DNA of 59,624 nucleotides from contig CAJKSP010000009.1 in NCBI GenBank assembly GCA_905202595.1, positions 1 through 59,624 on the forward strand. The letters are read 5' to 3'. The translations under genes were made by a program, and so were the position numbers. Origin of the DNA: an uncultured Sutterella sp. (GTDB lineage: Bacteria; Pseudomonadota; Gammaproteobacteria; Burkholderiales; Burkholderiaceae_F). Of this stretch, positions 59,531 through 59,624 are shown piece after piece; within the stretch, counting starts at the first letter, position 1; every line of letters begins with the position of its first letter. A model generated the notes under the pieces. It was not told where the DNA came from, did not search any database, and was given only the letters and a program-made list of their open reading frames with translations.

Positions 59531-59577
59531 AAAAAATCCCGGACCCGGCCAATCTCGCTAGCAAAGCCGGACCCGGG
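59531..59577 (-). terminator. Attenuating terminator upstream of gltJ
   Basis: CCCGGACCCGGC (59538-59549) pairs with GCCGGACCCGGG (59566-59577), 10 of 12 positions matched, and on the minus strand is followed by ATTTTTTCC. Between the expected gltI and gltJ it would keep the permease genes below the binding protein. No gene end can be read with certainty in 59578-59624. Confidence 0.8.
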
Positions 59578-59624
59578 GGCAAAGAAGTTCTGGAAGGATC
59601 AATGTGACAGCGGCAGCTTAAATG

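Overview
The window looks like chromosomal DNA of a betaproteobacterium of the Burkholderiales, most probably a Sutterellaceae-type gut organism (Sutterella/Parasutterella-like). The evidence is gene order: kdsD-kdsC-lptC-lptA-lptB-rpoN-ptsN-rapZ, lolB-ispE-tRNA-Gln-prs-rplY-(helicase)-pth-ychF, metK divergent from lpxL-lpxL-dapF, rsmD-coaD divergent from ftsY, and ftsE-ftsX-rpoH. DksA with the zinc cysteines largely lost and a moderate-to-high G+C also fit. The species assignment is inference; no rRNA is present. Nearly all of the sequence is dense core housekeeping DNA.

Layout. 1-2140: the end of an insertion sequence (partial transposase, minus strand), a gene-poor stretch, then one conserved-hypothetical membrane protein bracketed by two parS-type palindromes (706-721 and 1961-1976). 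2147-8090: CBS protein, ttcA-folB, a DUF2905 membrane protein, cca and an Slt-type lytic transglycosylase. 8160-18551: fau, trpS, metK, two LpxL-type acyltransferases, dapF, an RlmI-type methyltransferase, a CobW-family GTPase, dksA and a HAD phosphatase. 18577-28447: sppA, a moeB/thiF-like gene with ctpA and envC, a rhodanese-like protein with secB, a NarL-type regulator, a DnaQ-like exonuclease, trmL and rpoH. 28629-33960: the ftsY-ppx-ftsE-ftsX block divergent from rsmD-coaD. 33967-39039: an AsmA-like protein, ahpF, ahpC and a small HTH regulator.

39196-49028 (all minus): ychF, a DUF523 protein, pth, a DEAD-box helicase, rplY, prs, tRNA-Gln, ispE, lolB and a TPR protein. 49240-50364: mutY. 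50367-57033 (minus): rapZ, ptsN, rpoN, lptB, lptA, lptC, kdsC, kdsD. 57221-59434 (minus): gltL-gltK-gltJ, with the upstream binding-protein gene probably just outside the window.

Together the genes cover envelope building (Kdo and lipid A acylation, LPS transport, lipoprotein localisation, murein turnover, FtsEX), protein export and stress (SecB, SppA, CtpA, RpoH, AhpCF), tRNA and ribosome maintenance, isoprenoid, lysine, folate and CoA steps, and nitrogen/carbon regulation (RpoN, PtsN, RapZ).

I found no CRISPR array, prophage, defence island or obviously new multi-gene system. The most unusual signal is the close parS pair around the lone membrane gene. Smaller oddities are a ppx gene wedged between ftsY and ftsE, a long N-terminal extension on RpoH, a C-terminal domain added to TrpS, absence of hpf and hprK from the rpoN-ptsN-rapZ cluster, and a series of long perfect 3' hairpins without U-tracts.
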